Positions 35,680 through 46,400 are shown, counted from the stretch's first letter. The stretch: 64,000 nt of DNA from Bdellovibrionales bacterium GWA1_52_35 (GCA_001769805.1 MEPO01000009.1:186001-250000); one strand, 5' to 3'. Numbers and translations: made by a program. Notes: a model not told the origin generated them from the letters alone.

Positions 35680-37436
35680 GGATAGACTGCTCCCACACAC
35701 CGTACGATGGCAGCACCACTTCGCAGTTGTTGGGTTAACTCCCCGGTCTGTGAATTGAAAACCCAGGCGGAATCGGGACTGCTGGAAACGACGGATGCCG
35801 TCCACTCCACCTCGGTCGGGTTCAGCATGTTAAATCGGGTATCCGGAAGAACAAACCGGAGCCCGTTGATTTCCGCGATCATGTAATCGTGGGCGGAGGG
35901 CAGACGCCAACTCACTTTCGGAGAGGAAGTGTCCGTGAGTCCTCCCTTGCCGTAATTGTAATTACCGCCGAGATAGTAATACCCCACATTTCTATCGGTT
36001 GCGTGGGTGGCATCCTCAAAGCACATGCTGTATGCCGGGTTGCTGGTGGCCTGGTAGGTACTGTTGTCGCAAATACCGGCAGGGTCTGCTTCCGCGGTCG
36101 GATTATCGGTGATATTATTGTTGCCGCTGGCCTTGCACCAGTTGGTCAGGCCTTGTCCAGAACTCCAAAGCAGGCCAGTTCTCTGATCCTGCCAAACTTC
36201 CTTGCCGTATTCATTCAAATCATTGGGGTTGGTCTGCGAAGGGTTGGGAACGCCACTGGCGTAGCTGATGCGCGTGACCAGTCGCCAGGTGCCCTGCCCG
36301 GAGTTGCCGCGGTTAGTTCCGTCCCATGTAGCTTCGCTGCCGATACCTCCATTAGCGGCGCAATCACTGATCCGTTGGGCGATGGTATTTCCGGTTGTGG
36401 TTCCACATTTGCAGGGATAGGTCGCATTTGCATTATAGGTTGTTCGGTCAGCTTTGCAGTGATTCCATTTACTCCGATCAATGGGAGTTCCGGAGTCATC
36501 ATCTTTGGAAATCTTGGGGACCGCGCGGTAGCCCGGATCCGTGTTGGTATAATTCTGACCGGCATTTGTCGTTGCTTCAGTGTCCAAGGTGATCGGAGCA
36601 GTCGCTTTATCACGATGTTCGTTGGAACTGACGTAATCCTTGAAGGTATAATTCTTTCCGGAGCAATTGGCTGATCCCGGGCTCAGGGTACCTGTGTTGT
36701 CATAGCCATAATAGCCGGTGCAGATTTGATTACCTGGCGCCACCATCCCGGCACCTGCGGCTCCATTGCAAACGGTGGCTCCCGTTACGGTGAAAATAGT
36801 TCTCCCTGCGCAGATATTTGCAGGGATGAGGTCTACGTCCGTGAACTGGCAGGCAGATTGAGCCGGGTAGCGGCCGTTGGGAATGTCAGCCTCGATCCAC
36901 TGATTGACGGCATCGTAATTCCAGCTGGCAATGAGGGGATTCGCGCTCGCGGCTGATCCGGTAATCTGTGCACCGTTGACCCAACCGGTCTTGCCGACCA
37001 GAATATCCGACGTGGTTGCGGCGTCGGAGGTGATCCGGGTGGAAATGACAAAGCTCGCGCCGGTAACGCCAAAGATGGAAACTCCTGCTTTGATATTAGC
37101 GGGAATCAGATTTGGATCATCAAAAGTCACACTGATGCTGCCATCGTAATATCCAGAAGACGGTTTGATCCACGGGGCTCCTGGATCGGGTGAAATGGCG
37201 GAGTGGACTGTCAAAGTACCTTTTTTCCGCTCGCCGTTCAGGTCGATGTATTCTTTGCCGGCGAGCACTTCATTGGTATTCGCCGCAATATCCGTGGGGA
37301 GAGTGTCTCGCGTCTTTGGAGTTTCCGTGAACGTCAGAGGTTTGGGAGCGACGAAATCGCTTTGGCAGCTGGTCAGCAGGACCAAGGCTAAAGAGAGGGC
37401 AACCCCTGAAAAATTAGTAAATCCCAAGTCCTTCAC
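35676..37436 (-). CDS. DUF1566 (Lcl C-terminal) lipoprotein, copy 1 of a tandem pair
   Basis: This paralog has the same plan: signal peptide with lipobox LLTSC (Cys24), repeats of the VSIFGVTG and TIFTVTG type with GYYDG/GYYGYDN turns, and a DUF1566 C-terminus (EVWQDQRTGLLWSSGQGLTNWCKA, SWRLPSAHDYMIAE, EVEWTASVV). I choose the GTG at 37436, since AAGGGG lies six bases upstream and the resulting N-terminus (VKDLGF...) makes a good signal; the longest frame to 37496 does not. Stop and next start share the ATGA. Probably a heteromer or layered surface pair with the downstream copy. Confidence 0.88.
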   Translation of the reverse strand: MKDLGFTNFSGVALSLALVLLTSCQSDFVAPKPLTFTETPKTRDTLPTDIAANTNEVLAGKEYIDLNGERKKGTLTVHSAISPDPGAPWIKPSSGYYDGSISVTFDDPNLIPANIKAGVSIFGVTGASFVISTRITSDAATTSDILVGKTGWVNGAQITGSAASANPLIASWNYDAVNQWIEADIPNGRYPAQSACQFTDVDLIPANICAGRTIFTVTGATVCNGAAGAGMVAPGNQICTGYYGYDNTGTLSPGSANCSGKNYTFKDYVSSNEHRDKATAPITLDTEATTNAGQNYTNTDPGYRAVPKISKDDDSGTPIDRSKWNHCKADRTTYNANATYPCKCGTTTGNTIAQRISDCAANGGIGSEATWDGTNRGNSGQGTWRLVTRISYASGVPNPSQTNPNDLNEYGKEVWQDQRTGLLWSSGQGLTNWCKASGNNNITDNPTAEADPAGICDNSTYQATSNPAYSMCFEDATHATDRNVGYYYLGGNYNYGKGGLTDTSSPKVSWRLPSAHDYMIAEINGLRFVLPDTRFNMLNPTEVEWTASVVSSSPDSAWVFNSQTGELTQQLRSGAAIVRCVGAVYP

Positions 37437-37647
37437 ATATTTCCCCTTATCTACATTTTTTAACGAAACTGAACAATAGTAAACAAGATTAGTCATATAT
37501 GTAAGCCCGCGAATTAGAAGGTTAAAGTATGAAACCAGGTGGGTTTATAGCAAGTCGTGCGCCGAGTTAACGCGAGGGGTTTCTGAGCGCGGTCCGCCGA
37601 CTGAGCGCGAATTGACAGCGGGGGGGATCTTCGAGAAGTTCGCGTCC

Positions 37648-38568
37648 ATGACTTTGCCTCAGGTAGTCCTTTCACTTCTTTTGATTCTCTCTTTCAGCAG
37701 CACTTCTCATGCGATGGGACGCCCAAAGCCGGGCGCCCTGCTCATGGGTGTGATGGGAGATTCCATTTCCGCCGGATCACTTTCTGACCTTCCCTTGAAA
37801 CCTTTCGCAAGGTCCGAAGGAGCGGTGAATGCCAAGCTCATCTGGGAGAACAAACGGCGCCTCTCGTGGGCTTCAGGTCGTGCGGTGGCTTCGCATTTCC
37901 GGCTACTGGGGGACTATCTGCGCGCGGAAGGGGAAGACCAGAAGCTCTTTATCGAAAACTTCGCTACGCCAAAACACCGTACGCGTGATCTTCCCGGGCA
38001 GGCCCGGGAACTGGTCAGGCATTTTAAGAACGGCGCATACTCCTCGCTAATTTACGTGACTGTGTTGATCGGCTCCAACGATGCCTGCGACAAGCCCGGC
38101 CCGACTCCGTTGGATCAGATGCGGGAGGAGCTTCTAAAGACCTTCGCGATAATGTCAGAGATCAAGCAGGAGGACTCGATCCGAATCCTGCTGGTGGGAA
38201 TTCCAAGAATTCCGGATCTTGGCGCGCCTTCGATTCGAAGAACACATACCCCGCTGCTGGGGCTGCGCTGCAGCTTCGTGCGTGATCGCCTTTTCGGATT
38301 TTGTCCCAATCTAATCGGCTGGCGGACGGTGGCGCAGTATCACGCAGCCATGGATATCGTGGAAGAGCGTAACCGGCTGCTTAGATCCACGGCTGCGGAA
38401 GCCACCGCGGCTTTCCCGAATCTCGAAATTGTTTATAGCAATCATCTTTATAATTTGGAGATTCCTTCCGAGCTGCTGGCGATCGACTGCTTTCATCCAA
38501 GCAAAAGAGGCCAGGAGGCGATCTCTCGTGAGGTTTGGCTGGATCAACCGTGGTTCATTACTGATTGA
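37648..38568 (+). CDS. Secreted SGNH/GDSL-type hydrolase
   Basis: A signal peptide (MTLPQVVLSLLLILSFSSTSHA) precedes the SGNH blocks: G37-D38-S39 (GDSISAG, nucleophile Ser), G142-S-N144-D145 (block III Asn/Asp) and D280-C-F-H283 (block V Asp-His). This layout fits a serine esterase acting on lipids or acylated glycans outside the cytoplasm. I use the ATG at 37648; the TTG at 37612 lacks a ribosome binding site. It is 12 bases before the DUF11-like gene, on the same strand, so the two are probably one operon. Substrate unknown. Confidence 0.85.
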   Translation: MTLPQVVLSLLLILSFSSTSHAMGRPKPGALLMGVMGDSISAGSLSDLPLKPFARSEGAVNAKLIWENKRRLSWASGRAVASHFRLLGDYLRAEGEDQKLFIENFATPKHRTRDLPGQARELVRHFKNGAYSSLIYVTVLIGSNDACDKPGPTPLDQMREELLKTFAIMSEIKQEDSIRILLVGIPRIPDLGAPSIRRTHTPLLGLRCSFVRDRLFGFCPNLIGWRTVAQYHAAMDIVEERNRLLRSTAAEATAAFPNLEIVYSNHLYNLEIPSELLAIDCFHPSKRGQEAISREVWLDQPWFITD

Positions 38569-38580
38569 AGGAGATGCAAT

Positions 38581-39042
38581 ATGTTCACGCCCGCCGCTTT
38601 TATTTTTGTCTTTCTGGGAAATTTCGCAGCAGGCACGGCATTTGGGGCCATATGCGATGGAATCTTTCTTCGACAACTGGGGCCGACCTCCGTGAGCGCG
38701 GACCAAATCCTGAGTTACAAGATCCAAGTCGTCAACGAAGGGGCATGCAATCTGGAGGGAGTGCAGGTGACGGATTATCTTCCGCGCCGGACTTTATACC
38801 GAGAAGGTCAGCCCACGCCCAGTCAGGTGCCGAGCGACCGTCCGGCACCCCGCGATCATCTCCCGGTTCACCAGGTCCAATGGATGGGAGTTCATCTGCC
38901 ACCCCGGGGGGGCAGCGCGGTTTTCGAAGTCAAAGTCCTGGTCCTTTCCCCTGGTAAACGCACGATCACCGATACTGCCTGTCTGGAACATCCCAGCTCG
39001 GTACGTATCTGCAACACGATTGATTTTTGGGTGAATGACTGA
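38581..39042 (+). CDS. Exported DUF11-like domain protein
   Basis: The protein has a signal peptide (cleavage near TAFG) and one Ig-like repeat domain: LSYKIQVVNEGACNLEGVQVTDYLP, then HQVQWMGVHLPPRGGSAVFEVKVLV. This is the DUF11/conserved-repeat type common in bacterial surface proteins. Four Cys in the mature part may form disulfides. GGAG lies at the right distance from the ATG. It follows the SGNH hydrolase gene closely. It could be an accessory surface protein; function not known. Confidence 0.72.
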   Translation: MFTPAAFIFVFLGNFAAGTAFGAICDGIFLRQLGPTSVSADQILSYKIQVVNEGACNLEGVQVTDYLPRRTLYREGQPTPSQVPSDRPAPRDHLPVHQVQWMGVHLPPRGGSAVFEVKVLVLSPGKRTITDTACLEHPSSVRICNTIDFWVND

Positions 39043-39228
39043 GTATTCGGCGAGTCCTTGCTTTATTCCAAACAATTACGCAACAATGCCAATTGCCGGC
39101 TCTAAATAATGAGAAGCTGGCAGCAATTTGCATTAACCAATAAAGTTGTCGCTGCGCATCGAAAGGCATATAATTTAAACACTGTGCGGCAATTTCAATC
39201 GGAACGTTTTGCTCATCCGGAGGCATCA

Positions 39229-42200
39229 GTGTCAAATTTGACTTACCCGAAGGGAAATATTTTGAGCTTCTTGCATCAAAAGAAGTTCCTCATATTCATT
39301 ATGGGTGTTGTTGCTCTCTTGAGCACGCAAGAATCGAAGGCGGGGGCCCTGGCCTGTCCCACGGCTGGAACCGTGAGCTCCAATGCGACCTGGGGACCAA
39401 TTGCTGCCGGAGACTACTACGACTGCAGCGGAATCGAGATCACCGTAAACGGCGGTGTGACTCTGACTCTCGCCGGCAATACAGCTTCGGGCACAGGCGT
39501 GGAAATTCGCGCTTCAAAGATCGATGTGAACGGAAATATTTCGGCAAATGGGAGCGGCTATTCAGCAGGACTCGGTCCTGGCAGCGGCATTGCTTGTGGT
39601 GGAGGAATGGGGGCGGGTCACGGTGGAAAGGGAGGAGACCCAAATGGTATTTGCGGCCAAAGACCCACTTATGGCAGCAGCACAGAGCCGATTACCCTGG
39701 GATCTGGCGGTGACACCTGGAATACAACAGGTGGAACTGGAGGCGGAGCAATTAAGCTCGTAGTGTCTGGAGTTCTCACTGTTAATGGCAATATCACTGC
39801 TAACGGAATCTCCAGTTCCGGATCCAATGCCGGTGGCGGATCAGGCGGAAGTATCTGGTTAAACGCCGAGACAATTACAGGAGCAGGCTCGATCACAGCA
39901 AATGGTGGAAACAGCGGTGCTAATCCTTCAAGTGGTGGCGGAGGTGGAAGGATCGCTGCTTACTCCCAGAACGATACTTTTAGCGGCTTGATTTCTGCAA
40001 CCGGAGGGACCGGAGGATCACCTGTTGCTGAGTCTGGATCGATTATCAATATTGCGAGCGGAATTTACAGGTGTTCAAGCCCAGTTGCCATTTCCTTATC
40101 CGCTGCAGAACTCGGTGCAGCTACGGGGTTGTATCTTGATAATGGCTGCAATCTCACCATAACAGGCACTTTGAATTTATCCGGAAACGTTACAGTTGGT
40201 GCAACGGCCTCTTCAACGCTCAAAGTAGTCGGCGCCCTCTCTTCGAATGTGGTCTCAGTTGCCAATAGTGCGACTTTCAATTTAAAGGGAAACCTCAATG
40301 CAACGACTCTCGGCTTGACTGGGAATTCAAAAATTTATTGTTTAGGCGATACTTCAACGACGAACGGTAAGGGCTGCATTATCACAGCAGGCGACGCGAC
40401 GATTCCTGCAGGTTCCGCAATCAATGCGAATGGTCTCGGCTTTCCAAACAACGCTGGGCCTGGTGGCGGTGTAAGCTGTTTTCCAGGAATGGGTGCGAGC
40501 TATGGTGGAAAAGGCGGCGGCGGTGCCTGTGCTCAACGGTCCACGTACGGTAGCAGCTCGCAACCTGATGCCTTAGGTTCTGGAGGCGATTCGTGGAACA
40601 CGACAGGTGGTGCAGGTGGCGGTGCAATCAAGCTCGTGGTTTCGGGAACTCTCATTGTTGATGGAAGCATTACTGCTAATGGAATATCCAGCGCTGGACC
40701 TGCGGCCGGAGGCGGATCAGGAGGGAGCATTTGGCTCGATATCGGGACGCTCACCGGAGCAGGATCATTAACGGCGAACGGTGGGAACGGAGGGGACAGT
40801 AATTCAGGAGGTGGGGGAGGGGGGAGAATCGCTGCTTATTCTCTTACCAACAATTTTACCGGATTAATCACTGTAACAGCGGGGACGGGCGGATCGCCTC
40901 CCTCTGAGACCGGAACACTGGTTAGTCTGACGAACGGAATTTTTAAATGTGCAACCGCGGGCCCGATGGCGCTGACCGCTGCTGATTTAAATTCAGTTAC
41001 AGATCTGATCATTGATAGTGGGTGCATTCTGAACGTGACTGGTGATGTTACTTTATCCGGAAATGTTACGGTTGGAACAACTCTCAGTTCAAGATTGAAT
41101 TATACAGGAACTCTCACCGCGAACTCAGTGGCTTTTTCAAATACATCACGACTTGACCTGAGGGGGACCTTGCATTCCTCGAATTTCAGCTTGTCTGGAA
41201 ATTCAAACGTCTATTGTCCGGGCGATACCTCTACAACAAATGGAACAGGGTGCGTCATTACTTCCGGAACGATGACGATCCCTGTGGGATCAGCAATTAA
41301 TGCGAATGGCCTGGGTTTTCCAAACAATGCTGGCCCGGGTGGTGGCACGAGTTGTGTTCCGGGAATCGGCGGGAGTTATGGCGGGAAAGGGGGCGGCGGT
41401 GGTTGCGCCCAAAGACCGGTTTATGGCAGCAGCACACAGCCAGAGGCCCTGGGGTCCGGAGGTGATACGTGGAACACCGCAGGTGGTGCGGGCGGAGGTG
41501 CCGTTAAGCTCGTGATCTCAGGAATTCTTACTGTGAATGGGACCATTACGGTTAACGGCGTATCCAGCTCCGGTGCGGCGGCGGGAGGCGGATCTGGAGG
41601 AAGCATTTGGATCGATAGCGGGACAATCACAGGCTCGGGAGCCATTTCAGCAAATGGCGGCAATGGCGGCGATAACAATTCGGGTGGCGGTGGCGGTGGA
41701 AGAATCGCCGTCTACTTTGAAACAAATAGTTTTAGCGGACCGATTACCGTGACCCAAGGGACTGGCGGATCGCCACCCCCTGAGGTCGGCACGCTTGTTA
41801 TGTTGCGTACTGGAAAATACACGTCACCTTCCCTGGATTTTGGAGCAAGTACGATCTCCTATCAAACAGTGGTTTACTCAGCAGATATACCTGCAGATAC
41901 GTCGGTTTCAGTCGATTTCCGCGGCGGTAATACCGCAGTACCCGATGGTTCCTGGACAGCCTGGGTCCAGGGGGTTGCGAGTGGATCCTCTTTGGCTGCG
42001 TTCACAGGCAATCGCTTTCTTCAATATCGAGTCGTGCTCGGCACCTCAGGAGCCAATAAGCCCTCTCTCGGTTCGATCAGCATCGCTGCCCCGGCCTGTT
42101 ACAGTATTGGATCTTACTATTATGTAACGACCACGTCGGCGAATCAGTTCAAATTCGCGCGAAGCAATACAGCTTCAAATGTGTCGATTATGAGTAGCAT

Positions 42201-42462
42201 GCCCGCGAGCACAGCCTTAAAAGCGCTCGTGAGTTTTGACGGCGGCTCCACCTGGAAGAAACATAGCGGCTTGTCTTGGGCTGATGTCGCAGGCGGAGTG
42301 AGTACCATCGGGACTACCGGAAATAGCATGGCTGAGCTGGCGGCGGGACTTTCCAGCTACACGTTTGGCGCAACCCAACCCACAGTGGATTTCGCTTTTG
42401 GGTTGGAGAGCGATAGCTGTAGCGCTACTCCGAGTGTGACGGAACTGAGGTTTGATTACTGA
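39229..42462 (+). CDS. Large glycine-rich secreted repeat protein
   Basis: I place the start at GTG 39229, since CCGGAGG lies six bases before it and the first 30 residues contain a hydrophobic core (FLIFIMGVVALLS) with cleavage near SKA. About 1077 residues. The mature part is dominated by an internal repeat of about 293 residues: two complete copies and most of a third, each with GGG runs, AGGGSGGSIWL and GGRIAAY segments. Conserved single Cys residues recur. The C-terminal 200 residues (SYYYVTT, GGSTWKKHSGLSW) form a separate domain. The glycine-rich triple-strand style suggests a fibrous adhesin or matrix protein; this is inference. Confidence 0.82.
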   Translation: MSNLTYPKGNILSFLHQKKFLIFIMGVVALLSTQESKAGALACPTAGTVSSNATWGPIAAGDYYDCSGIEITVNGGVTLTLAGNTASGTGVEIRASKIDVNGNISANGSGYSAGLGPGSGIACGGGMGAGHGGKGGDPNGICGQRPTYGSSTEPITLGSGGDTWNTTGGTGGGAIKLVVSGVLTVNGNITANGISSSGSNAGGGSGGSIWLNAETITGAGSITANGGNSGANPSSGGGGGRIAAYSQNDTFSGLISATGGTGGSPVAESGSIINIASGIYRCSSPVAISLSAAELGAATGLYLDNGCNLTITGTLNLSGNVTVGATASSTLKVVGALSSNVVSVANSATFNLKGNLNATTLGLTGNSKIYCLGDTSTTNGKGCIITAGDATIPAGSAINANGLGFPNNAGPGGGVSCFPGMGASYGGKGGGGACAQRSTYGSSSQPDALGSGGDSWNTTGGAGGGAIKLVVSGTLIVDGSITANGISSAGPAAGGGSGGSIWLDIGTLTGAGSLTANGGNGGDSNSGGGGGGRIAAYSLTNNFTGLITVTAGTGGSPPSETGTLVSLTNGIFKCATAGPMALTAADLNSVTDLIIDSGCILNVTGDVTLSGNVTVGTTLSSRLNYTGTLTANSVAFSNTSRLDLRGTLHSSNFSLSGNSNVYCPGDTSTTNGTGCVITSGTMTIPVGSAINANGLGFPNNAGPGGGTSCVPGIGGSYGGKGGGGGCAQRPVYGSSTQPEALGSGGDTWNTAGGAGGGAVKLVISGILTVNGTITVNGVSSSGAAAGGGSGGSIWIDSGTITGSGAISANGGNGGDNNSGGGGGGRIAVYFETNSFSGPITVTQGTGGSPPPEVGTLVMLRTGKYTSPSLDFGASTISYQTVVYSADIPADTSVSVDFRGGNTAVPDGSWTAWVQGVASGSSLAAFTGNRFLQYRVVLGTSGANKPSLGSISIAAPACYSIGSYYYVTTTSANQFKFARSNTASNVSIMSSMPASTALKALVSFDGGSTWKKHSGLSWADVAGGVSTIGTTGNSMAELAAGLSSYTFGATQPTVDFAFGLESDSCSATPSVTELRFDY
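39538..40419 (+). repeat. Internal coding repeat, copy 1
   Basis: First copy of the unit of about 880 bases (293 codons) in the glycine-rich protein, beginning at the ISANGSG segment. It is the most diverged of the three, for example in the Cys-bearing loop after GGGMGAGHGGKGG. Confidence 0.75.
40420..41295 (+). repeat. Internal coding repeat, copy 2
   Basis: Second copy, 876 bases, beginning at INANGLGFPNNAGPGGG. The protein sequence is close to copy 3 over long stretches (ASYGGKGGGG, SWNTTGGAGGG). Confidence 0.8.
41296..41820 (+). repeat. Internal coding repeat, copy 3 (partial)
   Basis: Third copy, starting with the same INANGLGFPNNAGPGGG block and breaking off after the GTLV..GKY segment, where a different C-terminal domain begins. 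Confidence 0.78.
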
Positions 42463-42488
42463 TTTTGTTATTTTGGAGCGACACGCGC

Positions 42489-42519
42489 AGCGTTGGAACC
42501 TAATCAGGTTCCAGGCGCT
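42489..42519. terminator. Hairpin between convergent genes
   Basis: TGGAACCT-AATC-AGGTTCCA forms a perfect 8-bp stem, extended by AGCG/CGCT after a bulge. It lies between the convergent glycine-rich protein and EamA genes and may terminate both. There is no strong T run directly after the stem. Confidence 0.5.
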
Positions 42520-42571
42520 TATACGGGAAGTTTTGTTGTCACTGTTGTCTATTAGTGAAGCTCCAGAATTT

Positions 42572-43456
42572 TCAGTGGCTGCCTGATTTATGCTCGATTG
42601 AACTCAGAACAAGGGCTGCAAGGATGAGTGCCGCTCCGGCTGCTTGCATGACCGTGAGGTTCTCTCCGAGATAAAGGCTCGCAGCTAGGATCCCAGTCAG
42701 CGGTTCACCCATGCTGAGAATTGAGACTTCTGCTTTCTTCAGTTTCTGCAAACCGCTCAGGAATAGAACCATGGCCAGGACGGTCGAAATCAAGGCGATC
42801 GCGACAATAATAAGCCAAGCGGAACTCAATACTTCTACCACTCGTGCGGGCTCCCGCAGGTGAATGAGACCTAAGCTGATGCCTGCGAAGAGCTGAATGT
42901 ACAGCGCTGAGGAGTAGGGGGATACGTTGGCGAGCCAGCGACCGGAGGCGAGGATATACATCGCGTAAACGACAGCCGCCATGATCCCATAACCGACCGC
43001 CACGCCTGACGAGATGGATAACTCCCCCCAGACGAGCAGCAGCAGACCGGTGAAAGCGACGGGAAGTGCGGTCAGATTATTGCTGGAAAGTTTCTCTCTG
43101 AAAAGAAGCCAGGCTCCCGCAGCCACAAAAGCCGGATTTATATAAAGTAGCAGTACGGTCAAAGACGCCGAAATACCCTGAAGCGCCAAGAAATAACAGC
43201 TCGCAAATACGGCATAGCCGAGTACGCCCAAGGCTGCGCAGGCACCCCAGGTCTTGAATGGCACTCGAAACGAGGATCGGCGGAAAAGTCCCAGGCCCAA
43301 GCCCAGCACTCCGGCGGCAAGGAGGAACCTAAGTGAGAGGAGTTCCCCCGGAGTCACGCCTAGTGCGTAGGCCATTTTTCCAAAAACACCCACCAATCCG
43401 AAGGCAATTCCAGAGAGTAGAATCTCAATGACGCCAATTGTTCTGTTTAAAGTCAC
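42572..43456 (-). CDS. EamA/DMT-family transporter
   Basis: Ten hydrophobic helices in two related halves fill the 294 residues. The N-terminal GIAFGLVGVFGKMAYALGVTPGELLSLRFLLA and the C-terminal LSMGEPLTGILAASLYLGENLTVMQAAG are typical EamA segments. Members export or import small metabolites such as amino acids; the substrate cannot be predicted. The start is GTG at 43456, 7 bases after the stop of the upstream large lipoprotein gene, so the two may share a transcript by read-through. Confidence 0.88.
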   Translation of the reverse strand: MTLNRTIGVIEILLSGIAFGLVGVFGKMAYALGVTPGELLSLRFLLAAGVLGLGLGLFRRSSFRVPFKTWGACAALGVLGYAVFASCYFLALQGISASLTVLLLYINPAFVAAGAWLLFREKLSSNNLTALPVAFTGLLLLVWGELSISSGVAVGYGIMAAVVYAMYILASGRWLANVSPYSSALYIQLFAGISLGLIHLREPARVVEVLSSAWLIIVAIALISTVLAMVLFLSGLQKLKKAEVSILSMGEPLTGILAASLYLGENLTVMQAAGAALILAALVLSSIEHKSGSH

Positions 43457-43462
43457 AGCGTC

Positions 43463-46400
43463 TTACCAGCCATTGACCGGGAAGCCGTACAAGTCAACGT
43501 CCGAAACCAGGCCAGGATTGAAGGTGCAAGTTCCTGCTGCCGTTGGGTCGCCTTCGCCATGATAGGCCCCAAAATTTGAGCTATAGACGCAGGACTCACC
43601 GGATTCGCAAAGACCGTTGTCATTGCCTATGCTGTCTCCAAAGACCTCGACGGCATTGATCAGGAAAGTGTGCTGGCCCGTGCACGCTTCGCCGATTTCG
43701 CAAATGGAGTTGTTATTTCCGATTCCATCGCCGTTGATCTCGGGTCCGGCAAGGTCGGTGATCAGATAATTTCCGTCGGCCGCGACCGGACAGGCTCCCG
43801 GATCAAAGGCGCCGTTAAAATCCCGGATAGCCGTATCCGCGTTCGAAAGTCGCCAGTCCCAGATGGCGCAGTTACCGCTCCGGCATGCGCCGCGATTGGA
43901 AGATGAGATGGCCGAGGTACTCGCGCCCTTGCCCCAGGATCTGAAGATATTGTCGAAACGAGCAAAATCCATGATCGCGCTGAATGCCCGATAGCCGTTG
44001 ACATCGAGGTAGGGCGTTTCAGAATTGGACGCATCCGTCTTGACCGGGCCCCTGTAGGTGCTGGCCAGGGTCTTACCCTGCGTTATCGTCACCGCCGGAT
44101 CCGAAGTCGTACACGCGGTTGCGCCGGTATCGATCGAATTCCCCGTAAGTCCCACAGTGACATTGCAGCCGTTTGTCGAATTGGTGCCAACCAGAAGTTG
44201 ACGGGAGAATTTGTTATTGTTGGAGGTTCCACCAATCGCGACGCCGTAGCTCGCGTTGTTTGTTGCAACGAGCTGGGCAAATTGATTGCCGGAGCTGTTG
44301 TTCAAGGTAATCCCGTCGCCGGAGTTGTTGGCGACCACGGTTTGTAAAACGGTATTGTGGCTGGAGGAGAGACTGATGCCCCGTGAATTGTTGGTTGAGG
44401 TGATATGTGAAAAGGTATTATGGTCGGAAGCTGCGTCGTAAGCGACGATACCGTAGCTTGCATTTCCGGCGAGTATTGCGCGGGTAAACACGTTGTACTT
44501 CGACCCCGAGTTCAATATAACACCAAAGTCGTTATTGTTTGCCGAGAGCACGTCCTGGAAGGTGTTATAGCTTGAGTTGATCACATAATAACCGTAGTGC
44601 TTGCTGTACTGAGCTTTCACACCAGAAATCTGGTTGTAGGTAGAGTTAGTGATGACAAGACCATAGGTTCCATTGGATGCATTCACATTTCTGATAATGT
44701 TTCGAGTGGAGGCATTCACCCCCACTCCCGTACCCCAGTAGGGCGCTCCAAGGGGCCAGTGGTTACGGGTTTCCACATCAGCCATAACGCTGTAATGCAC
44801 GCTATACACGTAAGGTCCACCGTATAAACAATTTGCTGCTTTCACGCTCCTTATTTGTGTAAACTTCGAGACATCAATCTCAAGACAGGCATAAGCGACA
44901 CCCGCACCGTCATAGGCGCCTTCCACCCAGAGGAAGTCCTGTGAACCCGCACCCATCAGGCAGATCCCGTCGTCAGTCGCCGGGTTCACTTCAAGATTGG
45001 ACCAGGTACAATTCTTGGCTGTATTCCCGTTGTAAATCAACGTCGCACCGGGAAGAACAACCATGCTGAGCTTGTTCGCGTTGATGTTGTAACCTCTCGT
45101 AACAGCGCTGGCTGGCACCGTGATGATCGTTCCTTCCGCATAAACCTGATCCGGGCCGGCGCCATCGTCGTCAACACCATCCAGCCGAATGGCATTTCCG
45201 GTGGGATTGGCCGGGGCCGCAAACACGGGATTCGTCCACCAGCTTGAGGCACTGCTCTCGGCGATCAGTGTGCCTCCGTTGAAAATTCGAAGCTGATCGG
45301 ATTTCCAAGAATTGGCATTCAGAAGATATCCAATCCCTTTCCATGTCTTCACGCCGCTCGAGTAGAAGGTCGCCGTACCCGATGAGGCATCGCAGACCCA
45401 GTCGAAAACACCTCTCGCATCCACCGCAGTCAATCCCGCACACGACGGAGTGCCCGTCAAAACGGACATTCGTAATTCCCCGCCATGTAAACAGGAAGTA
45501 TCGGTGGCCGCGTTACACCCTGTGTCTGTCGCATTGAAGGCGGTAGTCCCGTCCCGCTTAACGTAATCGTTCCAGTTGCTGCCATTGACTGGATAAACCG
45601 GCTGCACGGTAATCGAGGTGAGTCCTTCCAGGACCGAGACATAGACGTCCACACTTGTCGAGCCTGAGGCATTCGTAGCTGTAACCGTGTAAGGCGCACT
45701 TGCACTCGCCGTCGTGGGCGTTCCGGAAATGACCCCGGTGGACGTATCGAAGCTCAGTCCTGTCGGCAACGGAGCGGAGATCGAGTACGAAGTCGGTCTT
45801 CCGTCCAGGTTGGTAGGGGAGTTTTCCACAATCACGTCATTGATTCCATACACCGCCGGATTTGCGGAATAGGCAAGAGTGCTCGGCGCTACCTCGTTCA
45901 CGGTGATTGAGAGGCTCATGGATATTGAGCCTCCGGTATTCCATCCGGTCACCGTGTACGTTGTTAGCGGTGCGGCGGCTTTCGGCGTGCCGGAAATAAC
46001 GCCGGTAAATGGATTAAGGTCGAGTCCGTCCGGAAGTAACGGAGTTATGATATAAGTCACGATCGCACCGCCCGTAGCTGAGGGTGTATTATTCGTGATC
46101 TGAGTACCGTTCGTATAAACGGCCGGATTTGCGCTATATGTCAAGCTCGCCGGAGCGGCATCGTTGACCGTGATGTTCACCACGACTGTCGCATTCGGGA
46201 GGACTCCTGTCGATCCGGTCACTGTGTAATTGGTTGCCGCCGTTAAAACCGTAGGCGTTCCTGAGATCACCCCTGTCGTCGCATTGATCGTCAATCCTGC
46301 CGGTAATGCCGGTGAAACGGTATAGGAGGTGATCACGCCGCCAGAGTTGCTTGGCGTGTTGGTGGTGATCGCGGAACTCTTCGTGTATACGGCCGGATTT

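Noticed and set aside
40065-41678. Several antisense frames of 60-85 codons in the glycine-rich gene, rich in Pro, Ala and Val
   Set aside because: They mirror the Gly/Ser repeats on the other strand and recur with the repeat period; they are shadows.
39440-41800. Possible CRISPR or short tandem repeat array
   Set aside because: The periodicity is about 880 bases and lies wholly within one reading frame, so it is a protein repeat.
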